This document shows, in pieces, positions 1 through 8,359 of a stretch of DNA of 64,000 nt. The notes under the pieces are model-generated. The model worked only from the letters and a program-made list of their open reading frames with translations. It was not told where the DNA came from and did not search any database. The number at the start of each line of letters is the position of its first letter. The first letter of the stretch is position 1. Position numbers and translations under genes: made by a program. Origin of the DNA: Novosphingobium sp. IK01 (lineage in GTDB: Bacteria > Pseudomonadota > Alphaproteobacteria > Sphingomonadales > Sphingomonadaceae); the NCBI RefSeq assembly GCF_033242265.1, contig NZ_BTFW01000001.1, forward strand, positions 3,369,001 through 3,433,000, in the 5' to 3' direction.

Positions 1-1562
1 TGCTGGCGGGCCGCGCGCTCGACGCGATGATGCGCGACCGCGCCCGCGCCGGGGTCGATGCCCTGCTGCGTCAGGCCGCGCCCGGCGCGATGGTGGTGAG
101 CGAGGCGGGCGTGCTCGACTGGGTGGCGGCCGCCGATCTGGCGCCGGGCATGGTCATGCGCGTGGCGGCAGGCGAACGGCTGGCTGCCGATGGCGTGGTC
201 GTGGCGGGCACCAGCCGCCTTGATCGCTCGCTGTTGACCGGCGAAAGCGCGACGGTCGCTGCCGGGCCGGGCGAGAGCGTCCATGCCGGTACGCTCAATG
301 TCGAGGCGCCGCTCGACGTGCGGGTTCTGGCGATTGGCGAGGATACCGCGCTGGCCGAGATCGCGCGGTTGATGGAGGCCGCCGGACAGTCGCGCTCGCG
401 CTATGTACGCATCGCCGACCGGGCCTCGCGGCTCTATGCCCCGGCGGTTCACAGCCTTGCCGCGCTCACGTTTGCCGGATGGATGCTGGCCGGGGCCGGG
501 TTCTATCATGCGCTGGTCATCGCGATTGCGGTGCTGATCATCACGTGCCCTTGCGCGCTCGGGCTGGCCGTGCCGGTGGCGCAAGTCGTGGCGGCGGGCG
601 CGCTGATGAAGCGGGGCATTCTCGTCAAGGACGGCTCGGCCCTCGAACGGCTGGCCGAAGTGGACCGCGCGCTGATCGACAAGACCGGTACGCTTACCCA
701 AGGACGCCCGGTGCCCGACCCGGCGGCGATTGCCGCGCTGGGCGGGACGGAAGCGGGCATTGCCCTCGCGCTTGCCAGCCACAGCCGCCATCCGCTCTCG
801 CAGGGGCTGGCCCAGGCGCTCGCCGCGCGCGGGGTGCGGGCCGAGCCGCTCGACGCGGTGGAGGAAGTCGCCGGGCGGGGCATGAGCGCGACATGGAACG
901 GGATGCCAGTCTCGCTCGGGCGTCCAGCCAGTTCGACAGGCGGCATGGCCGCCGCGCTGGCCATTGGCAGCGATCCGGTGCGGCTGATCGGCTTTTCCGA
1001 TGCCTTGCGCCCCGATTGCGCGGCGGCACTGGCTGCGCTCGGCAAGCTGGGCATCGAATGCTCGATCCTCTCGGGCGATACGACCGAGGCCGTGTCTGCC
1101 GTGGCGCGGGCCACCGGACTGACCGCGCAGGCCAATGCCTCCCCGCAGGACAAGCACGAGGCCATCGCGCGGCTTGAGCAGGCCGGGCGCCATGTGCTGA
1201 TGGTGGGCGATGGGCTCAACGATGGGCCCGCGCTGGCCGCGGCCCATGCCTCGATCGCGCCGGGCAGCGCCAGCGATGTCGGGCGGCAGGCCGCCGACGT
1301 GGTGTTCACCGCCGGTTCGCTCATGGCCCTGCCGCGCAGTGTTCGCATGGCGCGGCGCACGATGCGCGTGGTGCGGCAGAATTTCGCGATGGCGATTGCC
1401 TACAACCTGCTGGCCGTGCCGCTGGCCATGGCCGGGCTGGTCACGCCGCTGATCGCGGCGGTGGCGATGTCGACATCCTCGCTGATCGTGGTGGCCAATT
1501 CGCTGCGGCTTTCACTGGGCGGGGCGTCGGGGAATGACGCCGGGAAAGAGGGGCGGGCATGA
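1..1562 (+). CDS. ccoI: Copper-translocating P-type ATPase of cbb3 oxidase assembly (FixI/CcoI), 3' part
   Basis: This is the C-terminal two thirds of an inner-membrane heavy-metal P1B-ATPase; the gene starts before the window. Visible motifs in order are the actuator TGES, the metal-binding membrane motif CPC in ITCPCALGLAVP, the phosphorylation site DKTGT and the hinge GDGLNDGPA. The pair of hydrophobic segments at the C-terminus is also present. The call as FixI/CcoI rather than a copper-detoxification CopA rests on the neighbour: ccoS starts inside the stop codon (ATGA overlap). CcoI supplies copper for the CuB site of cbb3 cytochrome c oxidase. The N-terminal metal-binding domain cannot be seen. 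Confidence 0.9.
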   Translation, partial: LAGRALDAMMRDRARAGVDALLRQAAPGAMVVSEAGVLDWVAAADLAPGMVMRVAAGERLAADGVVVAGTSRLDRSLLTGESATVAAGPGESVHAGTLNVEAPLDVRVLAIGEDTALAEIARLMEAAGQSRSRYVRIADRASRLYAPAVHSLAALTFAGWMLAGAGFYHALVIAIAVLIITCPCALGLAVPVAQVVAAGALMKRGILVKDGSALERLAEVDRALIDKTGTLTQGRPVPDPAAIAALGGTEAGIALALASHSRHPLSQGLAQALAARGVRAEPLDAVEEVAGRGMSATWNGMPVSLGRPASSTGGMAAALAIGSDPVRLIGFSDALRPDCAAALAALGKLGIECSILSGDTTEAVSAVARATGLTAQANASPQDKHEAIARLEQAGRHVLMVGDGLNDGPALAAAHASIAPGSASDVGRQAADVVFTAGSLMALPRSVRMARRTMRVVRQNFAMAIAYNLLAVPLAMAGLVTPLIAAVAMSTSSLIVVANSLRLSLGGASGNDAGKEGRA

Positions 1563-1735
1563 CCTCGCTGGCCTTCCTGATCCCGATTGCGCTGGGTCTG
1601 GGGCTGCTGGGGCTGGCGGCCTTTTTCTGGGCGTTGCGCAAGGGGCAGTTCGTCGACCTCGACGGGGCCGCCGCGCGCATCCTGATCGATGACGAGGACG
1701 AGGTAAGCGACGGCTCGGGGAGGCCTGCCCAGTGA
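1559..1735 (+). CDS. ccoS: cbb3-type cytochrome oxidase assembly protein CcoS
   Basis: A 58-aa small membrane protein, the usual CcoS length. One N-terminal transmembrane helix (about residues 4-24) is followed by the family signature FFWALRKGQFVDLDG and an acidic tail. The start codon overlaps the ccoI stop (ATGA), so the two are translationally coupled. CcoS is needed for insertion of heme and copper cofactors into cbb3 oxidase. Confidence 0.92.
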   Translation: MTSLAFLIPIALGLGLLGLAAFFWALRKGQFVDLDGAAARILIDDEDEVSDGSGRPAQ

Positions 1736-1745
1736 GGTCTGCACG

Positions 1746-2063
1746 GTGAGGCGCGAGCGACGCCTCGGGATCATTGCGGCAGCCTCGCTGGTGGCGGTCG
1801 GGCGGCTTGCGCTTCCCGCGCCGGTTCAGGCGCAGGACGGGACCGTTCCGGGGATCGCCGTGCCGGTCTGTGGCGAGCCGGGGCATTTTGTCGTGCTGGG
1901 GACGGCAGGGCGCGCGAAGATTGGCGGGCGGGGCGGGACGCCTGCCCGGAAACCGGGCGATTCCGGCCCCGCGCCGTGTTGCACGATTTGCCATAGCGCA
2001 ATGCGCAAGCGGGCAGGCGGGGCTAGTTGTTGCGACGAGGAGGATGATCCCGATGTCGCATGA
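1746..2063 (+). CDS. Exported cysteine-rich small protein, DUF2946-like
   Basis: A 105-aa protein from a GTG start 10 nt after ccoS, with a GAGG Shine-Dalgarno about 8 nt upstream. It has an N-terminal signal sequence with a likely cleavage after AQA. The body has a VPVCGEPG segment, a PCCTICH cluster and a second CC pair. This spacing of cysteines and a histidine resembles the DUF2946 family of small periplasmic proteins, often found near copper or respiratory genes. That match is by eye only. The position between ccoS and hemN suggests a role in metal handling or respiration (inference). The end overlaps the start of hemN. Confidence 0.6.
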   Translation: MRRERRLGIIAAASLVAVGRLALPAPVQAQDGTVPGIAVPVCGEPGHFVVLGTAGRAKIGGRGGTPARKPGDSGPAPCCTICHSAMRKRAGGASCCDEEDDPDVA

Positions 2064-3477
2064 TGCAGGCCCAGCTGCGCAGATCACTACCGCTATTGCC
2101 CCCAATACTCCCCCCAATGCCTCGCGGTTTCCTGCTTCGAACGCCGGTTCGGGCGAGCGGTTTGCCGACTGGATCTGGTATCCCGAATTGCTGGCCCGGC
2201 CCGTGCCGCGCTACACCAGCTATCCCACGGCGGCCGAATTTGCAGATGCGCCGATGGAAGAGGCCCAGCGGGCCGGGCTGGCCGCGCTGTCGGGCCCTGT
2301 CTCGCTCTATCTGCACATCCCCTATTGCCAGGAAATCTGCTGGTATTGCGGCTGCAACACCGGGGCGGCCAATCGCGGATCGCGCCTTTCGGGCTATCTT
2401 TCGGCGCTCCATCGCGAGATCGAACTGGTTGCCCGTGCCATCGGGCCCGACGCCAGGGTCACCCGCATCGCCTTTGGCGGGGGGAGCCCCAACGCGATTT
2501 CGCCGACCGATTTCGTGCGGCTGATCGATACGCTCACGCTCAATTTCCAGCTCAACCGCCCGGTTCTTTCGGTCGAACTCGATCCGCGCAGCCTGATCCC
2601 GCAATGGTTTACCGCACTGCGCGGCGTGGGGGTGATCAAGGCCAGCCTGGGCGTGCAGACGTTCGATCCGCGCGTGCAGGCCGCGATTGGCCGTGTCCAG
2701 CCCGAAGCAGACATTGCCCGCGCGATGGATGGCTTGCGCGCGGCGGGTGTCGATTCGATCAATTTCGACATGATGTACGGGCTCCCCCATCAGGACGAGG
2801 ACGTGCTCGCGCGCAGTCTGGCCACGGCCATCGCCATGAAGCCCGACCGGATGGCGCTGTTCGGCTATGCCCATGTCCCCCATGTGATCCCGCGCCAGCG
2901 GCGGATCGATGCCGCCGCGCTGCCCGGCCAGCGCGCGCGCTTTGCCATGGCCGCGCAAGGCTCGGCCCAGTTGCGCGCGGCGGGGTACGAGACGATCGGT
3001 TTTGATCATTTCGCGCTGCCCCACGATGCTATGGCCCGCGCGCGCCATGCCGGCACGCTGCGTCGCAATTTTCAGGGGTTTACCGATGATGCCGCGCCGG
3101 TTCTGGTCGGGCTGGGGGCGTCCTCGGTCAGCCAGTGGCCGGGGCTGCTGGTCCAGAACGAGAAGAACGCCGGGCGTTATCGCGAGGCGATCGAGGCCGG
3201 TCGCCTGCCCGGCACGCGCGGGGTGGTCCAGACCGCCGAGGACCAGCGCCGCGCCGCGCTGATCGAGGCCCTGCTGTGTCAGGAGGCGGTCGACCTGCCA
3301 GCAGACATCCGCGAGGCCATCGCGCCCGATCTCGATCCGTTCATCGCGCGCGGCCTTGCCCGTCTGGAAGGGGGGCGGCTCGAACTCCTGCCCGGCAGCG
3401 AGCCCTATCACCGCTCCGTCGCGGTCCTGCTCGACGCCTATCGCGGACAAGGCCATCAGTTCAGCTCGGCCGTCTGA
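2053..3477 (+). CDS. hemN: Oxygen-independent coproporphyrinogen III oxidase (radical SAM)
   Basis: A 474-aa cytosolic enzyme that decarboxylates coproporphyrinogen III to protoporphyrinogen IX without oxygen. The radical-SAM [4Fe-4S] motif is HIPYCQEICWYCGC, with the extra fourth cysteine typical of HemN; FGGGSPN and NFDMMYGLPHQ follow. The start at 2053 is chosen because GAGGAGG (2037-2043) lies 9 nt upstream; the in-frame ATG at 2044 directly abuts it. Clustering with cbb3 oxidase assembly genes fits micro-oxic heme supply. An aerobic hemF also lies in this window. Confidence 0.93.
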   Translation: MSHDAGPAAQITTAIAPNTPPNASRFPASNAGSGERFADWIWYPELLARPVPRYTSYPTAAEFADAPMEEAQRAGLAALSGPVSLYLHIPYCQEICWYCGCNTGAANRGSRLSGYLSALHREIELVARAIGPDARVTRIAFGGGSPNAISPTDFVRLIDTLTLNFQLNRPVLSVELDPRSLIPQWFTALRGVGVIKASLGVQTFDPRVQAAIGRVQPEADIARAMDGLRAAGVDSINFDMMYGLPHQDEDVLARSLATAIAMKPDRMALFGYAHVPHVIPRQRRIDAAALPGQRARFAMAAQGSAQLRAAGYETIGFDHFALPHDAMARARHAGTLRRNFQGFTDDAAPVLVGLGASSVSQWPGLLVQNEKNAGRYREAIEAGRLPGTRGVVQTAEDQRRAALIEALLCQEAVDLPADIREAIAPDLDPFIARGLARLEGGRLELLPGSEPYHRSVAVLLDAYRGQGHQFSSAV

Positions 3478-3574
3478 TAAGGATTTCTTGTCTGAGGAAA
3501 TAGCTATGCGTTCCCCCGCGAGGCGGGTGCACAACGCGCAACTTAGCCGCTAGTCTCCCCGCCTGCCTGATGCA

Positions 3575-3602
3575 GCGCGCCCGCCCGATTTTCCGGGCGC
3601 GC
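3575..3602 (+). terminator. Hairpin after hemN
   Basis: A perfect 9-bp inverted repeat (GCGCGCCCG at 3575-3583, its complement at 3594-3602) with a 10-nt loop lies between hemN and eda. There is no real T tract, so it is only a probable terminator. Confidence 0.45.
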
Positions 3603-3637
3603 GTCTTGCCTCGCTTGCCAGCTTATGGGGAGAGTTC

Positions 3638-4255
3638 ATGAAGCCTATCGAAGCCATCATGCGCACCGCGCCGGTCATTCCCGTGCTGGTGATCGATGAT
3701 CTGGCCCATGCCCTTCCGGTGGCCCGTGCGCTCGTCAAGGGCGGGCTGCGTGTTCTCGAAGTGACCTTGCGCACCCCCGCCGCGCTGGAGGCGATCACCG
3801 CGATGAAGGCCGTTGAAGGCGCCATCGTGGGCGCGGGCACCGTCACCAACCCGGCGGACCTCAAGAGCGCGATCGACGCGGGCGCCGAATTCATCGTCTC
3901 GCCCGGCCTGACCGAGCGCCTCGGTCAGGCGGCGGTGGAATCGGGCATCCCGTTCCTGCCCGGCACGGCCAATGCCGCCGACATCATGCGCGGGCTCGAC
4001 CTCGGGCTCACCCATTTCAAGTTCTTCCCTGCCTCGACTTCGGGTGGCCTGCCCGCGCTCAAGGCGCTTGCCGCGCCCTTCTATCAGGCGCGCTTTTGTC
4101 CGACCGGCGGGATCAGCGCGGCCACCGCGCCCGAATGGCTCGGCTTTGACCGAGTGCTCTGCGTGGGGGGCAGCTGGGTCGTGCCCAAGGGCGTGCCCGA
4201 CGAGGCCGAAATCGAGCGTCTTGCACGCGAAGCCTCGACTCTCGGCAAGGACTGA
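3638..4255 (+). CDS. eda: KHG/KDPG aldolase
   Basis: A 205-aa cytosolic class I aldolase that cleaves 2-keto-3-deoxy-6-phosphogluconate to pyruvate and glyceraldehyde-3-phosphate. The family pattern is clear: VLEVTLRTPAALEAI, then GAGTVTNP, the Schiff-base lysine region FKFFPAST, and PTGGIS. A GGGGAGAG Shine-Dalgarno lies just before the ATG. It stands alone here (no edd next to it). Its substrate is the product of the KdgK encoded at 60.2 kb, so it is the final step for the uronate pathways in this window. Confidence 0.95.
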   Translation: MKPIEAIMRTAPVIPVLVIDDLAHALPVARALVKGGLRVLEVTLRTPAALEAITAMKAVEGAIVGAGTVTNPADLKSAIDAGAEFIVSPGLTERLGQAAVESGIPFLPGTANAADIMRGLDLGLTHFKFFPASTSGGLPALKALAAPFYQARFCPTGGISAATAPEWLGFDRVLCVGGSWVVPKGVPDEAEIERLAREASTLGKD

Positions 4256-4267
4256 GCGAGGACATAC

Positions 4268-7147
4268 ATGGTGCAGCGCAAAAAGACGCGGCCATCAACA
4301 AAAACGGCGTCACGCTCAGGGACCGGTGCGGCGCCGCAGGCTGAAGGGGGATTTCGCGCGATGAAGACTGTCGCAAAGCTCAGGGATCGTTTGCGAAAGC
4401 TTCATGAGCGGACGGCTGAAACGCCGCTGTTCAATCCCGTGTTCCAGTTGAGCCACGATCTCTCGCGCGAGCTGGAAAATGGCGGGATCGGGCTCGACGA
4501 CATGGAGAGCCTCGTCGCCGAGCTGGAGTGTGAGGCGCTGCAAAGCCGTGCCGCGCGCCTGCGCCGCCTGCTCGCGCCGACCAGCCCGGACGAGAACCTG
4601 GCCCGTGTTGCCGCCCTCCTCAACGAGGAAGACAGCTTCAGCGAGTTCCGCGCCCGCTGGGAAAAGCCGCTGCTTCACGCGGTCTTTACCGCGCATCCCA
4701 CGTTCCTGCTCAATCCGGCGCAGGCCGATGCCGTGGCCAGCGCCGCGCTGGCCGACGATCCGCTGGCTGCAACCGTTTGCACCGTGCCCACGCAGGCGCC
4801 CGCGATCACGCTCGAATTCGAGCATGGCGAGGTCTGCGACGCGATCGAGCGGGCAGGCGCCGCGCGCGACCGCATCAATGCGACCCTGCTGGCCCATGCG
4901 CATCAGCGCTGGCCGGGCCGCTGGCTCGATTTCCGCCCGCTGCCGTTCCGTTTCGCCACCTGGGTCGGCTATGACATGGATGGCCGGACCGACATCGGCT
5001 GGCACACGTCGATTTCGTTCCGCCTGCAAGAAAAGGCGCGCCGTCTGGGGACGTATGCCTCGGGCCTGCGCAGCCTTGCGCCCGAGCACGCGCTGCTTGC
5101 CACGCTCGATGCGGCGCAGGTCCATGCCAGCGAGATGGCCGCGCTCTTCGCCCAGCCGCTCACCGCGCCCGAGGCGCTCTCGCAGGCGGCCAACCGCCTG
5201 ACCGCCGATGATCCGGCCAAGCTGCTCAGCCTCAAGCCGCTGATCGCAGTGCTCGAAGCCGATGCGGCGGCGGCCACCGATGCCGACGTGGCCGTGGGCC
5301 TTGCCACGCTGGCCGGGGCCATGCGCGCCGACGGGCTGGGCATGGGCTGGATCCACTTCCGCGTGAACGCCTCGCAGTTGCACAACGCGCTGCGCCGCCG
5401 GATCGACCCGGAAGGCACGCTCGACATCGCCAGCAAGAGCGCGATCTCGCGCCTGCGCGAACTGCTCGCCGAAGTGAAGCCGCTGCGCGTCAACTTTGCC
5501 GCGCTGGCCATCGAGACCTCGACCGCGATGCGCCAGTTTCTGGCCATGGCGCAGATCATCCACCACATCGATGCCGATGCGCCGATCCGCATGCTGATTG
5601 CCGAGTGCGAACAGCCCCAGACGGTGCTGGCCGCGCTCTATTTCGCCAGGCTGTTCGGGATCGACGACAAGGTCGACGTTTCGCCGCTGTTCGAGACGGA
5701 AACCGCGCTTGAACACGGGGGGCGTTTCCTCGAAGCCCTGCTGGCTGAAGAAGCCTATCGCGCCTATGCGCGCGGGCGCGGGCGGGTTTCGATCCAGACC
5801 GGCTTTTCCGATGCGGGCCGCTTCATCGGCCAGATCCCGGCGGCGCTGGCGATCGAGCGCCTTCAGGGCCGTCTGGCCGAGGCGATGGTTGCCAACGGGC
5901 TGACCGACGTGGCCGCGCTGGTGTTCGACACCCATGGCGAATCGATGGGCCGCGGCGCCCACCCGGCCGGTTTTGCCGACCGTTTGACCTGGCCGCTGAG
6001 CGGCTGGGCGCGCCGCCGCTTCACCAAGGCGGGCATCAGGCTTGAGGCCGAGGCCAGCTTCCAGGGCGGCGATGGCTACCTGTTCTTCCGCAACGAGGAA
6101 CTGGCGCTGGCCACGCTCGCGCGGATCACCGAAGTCGAGACGAGCCTGCTCGCCCCGGTCGAGCGCGATCCGTTCTATGCGCGCACCGACCTCAGCCTCG
6201 ACTTTTATCGTGCGATCCGCCGCGTCCAGCGCGACCACCTCAAGAGCGCGACCTATGCCCGCGCGGTGACCGCCTTTGGCCTGGGCATGCTCACGCCCAC
6301 CGGCAGCCGCGTTTCGCGCCGCCAGTCCGACATCGCGGCGGACCGTTCGATGAGCCTGCGCCAGATCCGCGCGATCCCGCACAACGCGATCCTCCAGCAG
6401 ATCGGCTATCCGGTCAACGTGATCGCGGGCGCGGGCACGGCGGCGGGCGACGAGATGGAATCGATTGCCGAACTGCTCGGCCAGTCGGAGCGCGGGCGCC
6501 AGCTCGTGCGGCTGCTGCGCGCGGCCAATGGCCTTGCCTCGATCAAGACCGTGGCCGCCCATGGCGAACTGTTCAATTCGGCCTATTGGGCCAGCCGCCC
6601 CTATCGCGGCACGGAAACCCAGCTCGAACAGGCGTGCATGGCGCTTGCCGAATATCTGACCAAGGATGACCGCTCGGGCGTGTTCCGCCGCCTGACCTCG
6701 CGCCTGCGGGTGGACTGGATGAAGCTCCACCGCCTGCTGGCGCTGGTGCCCGGAACGGCTTCGAGCCGCGATCTGGTGACCGATGCGGAGCGGCGCAATA
6801 TCGGCCTGCTTCAGGCCGTGCGCCTGTCGTTGCTGATGCACATGTTCCTGCGCGCGGTGCAGGTGCCACCGTTCTCGCGCTCGAACGATGTGAGCCGCGA
6901 CGACGTGCTCGAAATGGTGCTTTCGCTGCGGGTCGACGATGCCCTCGCGCAGTTGCGCCGGGCCTATCCGGCGGCAAGCCCGGAAGTGGGCGATTTCTGC
7001 GTCGATGAACCCAGCGACTTCCCCGACCATGCGGGCGAGGATTATGGCGCGATCCGTGCGCGCTTCATCGACCCGATCGAGCGGGCCCATGCGCTCAACT
7101 TGCGCGTGGCGGTGGCCATCGCCAACTATTTCGGCGCCCACGGCTGA
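4268..7147 (+). CDS. Phosphoenolpyruvate carboxylase-like protein with altered active-site motifs
   Basis: A 959-aa protein (928 aa if it starts at the in-frame ATG at 4361, which also has a purine-rich upstream stretch). PEPC family features include FTAHPTFLLNP (canonical TAHPTE), IAECEQPQTVLAALYFARLFG and VSPLFETE. Key catalytic motifs are changed. The canonical GYSDSxKDAG is GFSDAGRFIG here, losing the lysine. The canonical HGRGGxxGRGG is THGESMGRGAH. The canonical C-terminal QNTG is replaced by NYFGAHG. Classical PEPC makes oxaloacetate from PEP and bicarbonate; this paralogue may be inactive in that reaction or act otherwise (inference). It lies 12 nt after eda, so co-transcription is plausible. 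Confidence 0.75.
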   Translation: MVQRKKTRPSTKTASRSGTGAAPQAEGGFRAMKTVAKLRDRLRKLHERTAETPLFNPVFQLSHDLSRELENGGIGLDDMESLVAELECEALQSRAARLRRLLAPTSPDENLARVAALLNEEDSFSEFRARWEKPLLHAVFTAHPTFLLNPAQADAVASAALADDPLAATVCTVPTQAPAITLEFEHGEVCDAIERAGAARDRINATLLAHAHQRWPGRWLDFRPLPFRFATWVGYDMDGRTDIGWHTSISFRLQEKARRLGTYASGLRSLAPEHALLATLDAAQVHASEMAALFAQPLTAPEALSQAANRLTADDPAKLLSLKPLIAVLEADAAAATDADVAVGLATLAGAMRADGLGMGWIHFRVNASQLHNALRRRIDPEGTLDIASKSAISRLRELLAEVKPLRVNFAALAIETSTAMRQFLAMAQIIHHIDADAPIRMLIAECEQPQTVLAALYFARLFGIDDKVDVSPLFETETALEHGGRFLEALLAEEAYRAYARGRGRVSIQTGFSDAGRFIGQIPAALAIERLQGRLAEAMVANGLTDVAALVFDTHGESMGRGAHPAGFADRLTWPLSGWARRRFTKAGIRLEAEASFQGGDGYLFFRNEELALATLARITEVETSLLAPVERDPFYARTDLSLDFYRAIRRVQRDHLKSATYARAVTAFGLGMLTPTGSRVSRRQSDIAADRSMSLRQIRAIPHNAILQQIGYPVNVIAGAGTAAGDEMESIAELLGQSERGRQLVRLLRAANGLASIKTVAAHGELFNSAYWASRPYRGTETQLEQACMALAEYLTKDDRSGVFRRLTSRLRVDWMKLHRLLALVPGTASSRDLVTDAERRNIGLLQAVRLSLLMHMFLRAVQVPPFSRSNDVSRDDVLEMVLSLRVDDALAQLRRAYPAASPEVGDFCVDEPSDFPDHAGEDYGAIRARFIDPIERAHALNLRVAVAIANYFGAHG

Positions 7148-7157
7148 AACAGGATCG

Positions 7158-7195
7158 ACTGGTGGCGGCGCCTGTTTTTTCAGGCCGCCACCAGT
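7158..7195. terminator. Bidirectional terminator between convergent genes
   Basis: A perfect 12-bp inverted repeat (7158-7169 with 7184-7195), whose loop contains T6, sits between the PEPC-like gene and the converging DUF1501 gene. The DUF1501 stop codon lies inside the loop. Confidence 0.6.
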
Positions 7196-8355
7196 CCTGA
7201 CAACAAGTTGCGGGCCGGGGATTCAAGGGCCGGTCCACTGAACGCCGGATCATCAAACAGGGTCCGGCTCACCCGTGCCGGATCGAGGCCGAAAGTCTCG
7301 GCGGCGGCTTGCGTGATCAGGCTGTCGAGCCCGAGCGTGGGGCGCAAGTCGCGTCCGTCGAGAAGCTGCGCCGGGGCAAGACCCGGCCAGTCGGCGATCA
7401 CCCGCCCGCCTTTGACGGCCCCGCCCAGCAGCATGGCCACCGCCCCCGTGCCATGATCGGTGCCGCCCGTGCCATTGGCGGCGGCGGTGCGGCCAAATTC
7501 GGTGGCGACGAGCACGGTGGTCTGTGCCCAGACATCTGTGCCCAATCCGGCTTGCAGCGCGGCGATCAGGCTGTCGAGCGCGCGCAGCCGGTCGGTCAGG
7601 TGCCCGGCCTGTCCGCTGTGGGTATCCCAGCCGCCGGTTTCGAGCATGGCGATGCGCGGACCCGAGGCGCGCGCGAGGAAAGTGGCGGCCATCTGGCCGA
7701 AGGTGGCCGCATCCTGACGGACTTTGCCCGGATCGAGCGGCATGGCCTCGCGCGCGGCGGCCCAGAGCGGGGCGAGCTGGGCGTCGTGGGCGTAGAGCGT
7801 GGTGAGCCGGGCGATCAGGTCGTCGGGGGGGAGGGCCATGCCGGTCGGCGCGGCGGATTCGACCGCATGGGCCCCGCGCAGGGCCAGCGGGACAGTGGGC
7901 GCGAGGGCCAGGCCGGGAGGGGTTCCGGGCATCAGGGCCAGCAGGCGGTTGAGCCAGCCGTCCTGCCGGGCATAGGGCCGCGTCCCGCCGGTTTCGAGCA
8001 CGTTCTGGCCATCGAAATGCGAACGGTCGCGATAGGGCGAGGCAACGGCATGGACGAACAGCGCCTGCCCTTGGCCATAGAGCTGCGCGACATGGGGCAG
8101 CGCCGGATAGAGCGCGAAGAACCCGTCGAGCCGGTGACATTGGGCAAGATCGGGCGTCAGCTCGCTGCGCAGGCCCATCAGCGCGGGGTCGCCTTGCGGG
8201 ATCACCGTGGCCAGACCATCGGCGGCGCCGCGCTGGATGATGAACACGAAGCGGCGGTCGGTGGCGGCGCGGGCGAAGGTCATGCGTGGGGCAAAGAGCA
8301 GCGGGCCTGCTGCACCAAGGGCGACGAAGCGGCGGCGGGTGAGAGGCAGCGGCAT
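7180..8355 (-). CDS. Exported DUF1501 family protein
   Basis: A 391-aa protein with a Tat-like N-terminus (LTRRRFVALGAAGPLLFA), so it is probably exported folded. DUF1501 proteins belong to the alkaline-phosphatase/sulfatase superfamily, but most have no known substrate. Visible family segments are FIIQRGAADGL, SHFDGQNVLETG, the METGGWDTHSGQ block and VATEFGRTAAANGTGGTDHGTG. It starts 5 nt after the DUF1800 stop, with GGAGAT upstream, so the two form an operon. The DUF1800-DUF1501 pairing is common in Gram-negative bacteria; its function is unclear. Confidence 0.85.
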   Translation of the reverse strand: MPLPLTRRRFVALGAAGPLLFAPRMTFARAATDRRFVFIIQRGAADGLATVIPQGDPALMGLRSELTPDLAQCHRLDGFFALYPALPHVAQLYGQGQALFVHAVASPYRDRSHFDGQNVLETGGTRPYARQDGWLNRLLALMPGTPPGLALAPTVPLALRGAHAVESAAPTGMALPPDDLIARLTTLYAHDAQLAPLWAAAREAMPLDPGKVRQDAATFGQMAATFLARASGPRIAMLETGGWDTHSGQAGHLTDRLRALDSLIAALQAGLGTDVWAQTTVLVATEFGRTAAANGTGGTDHGTGAVAMLLGGAVKGGRVIADWPGLAPAQLLDGRDLRPTLGLDSLITQAAAETFGLDPARVSRTLFDDPAFSGPALESPARNLLSGLVAA

Positions 8356-8359
8356 CGGG

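Noticed and set aside
4316..7141. Very long open frame antisense to the PEPC-like gene
   Set aside because: It mirrors the GC-rich codon bias of the coding strand and shows low-complexity, His/Arg-rich translation without motifs.
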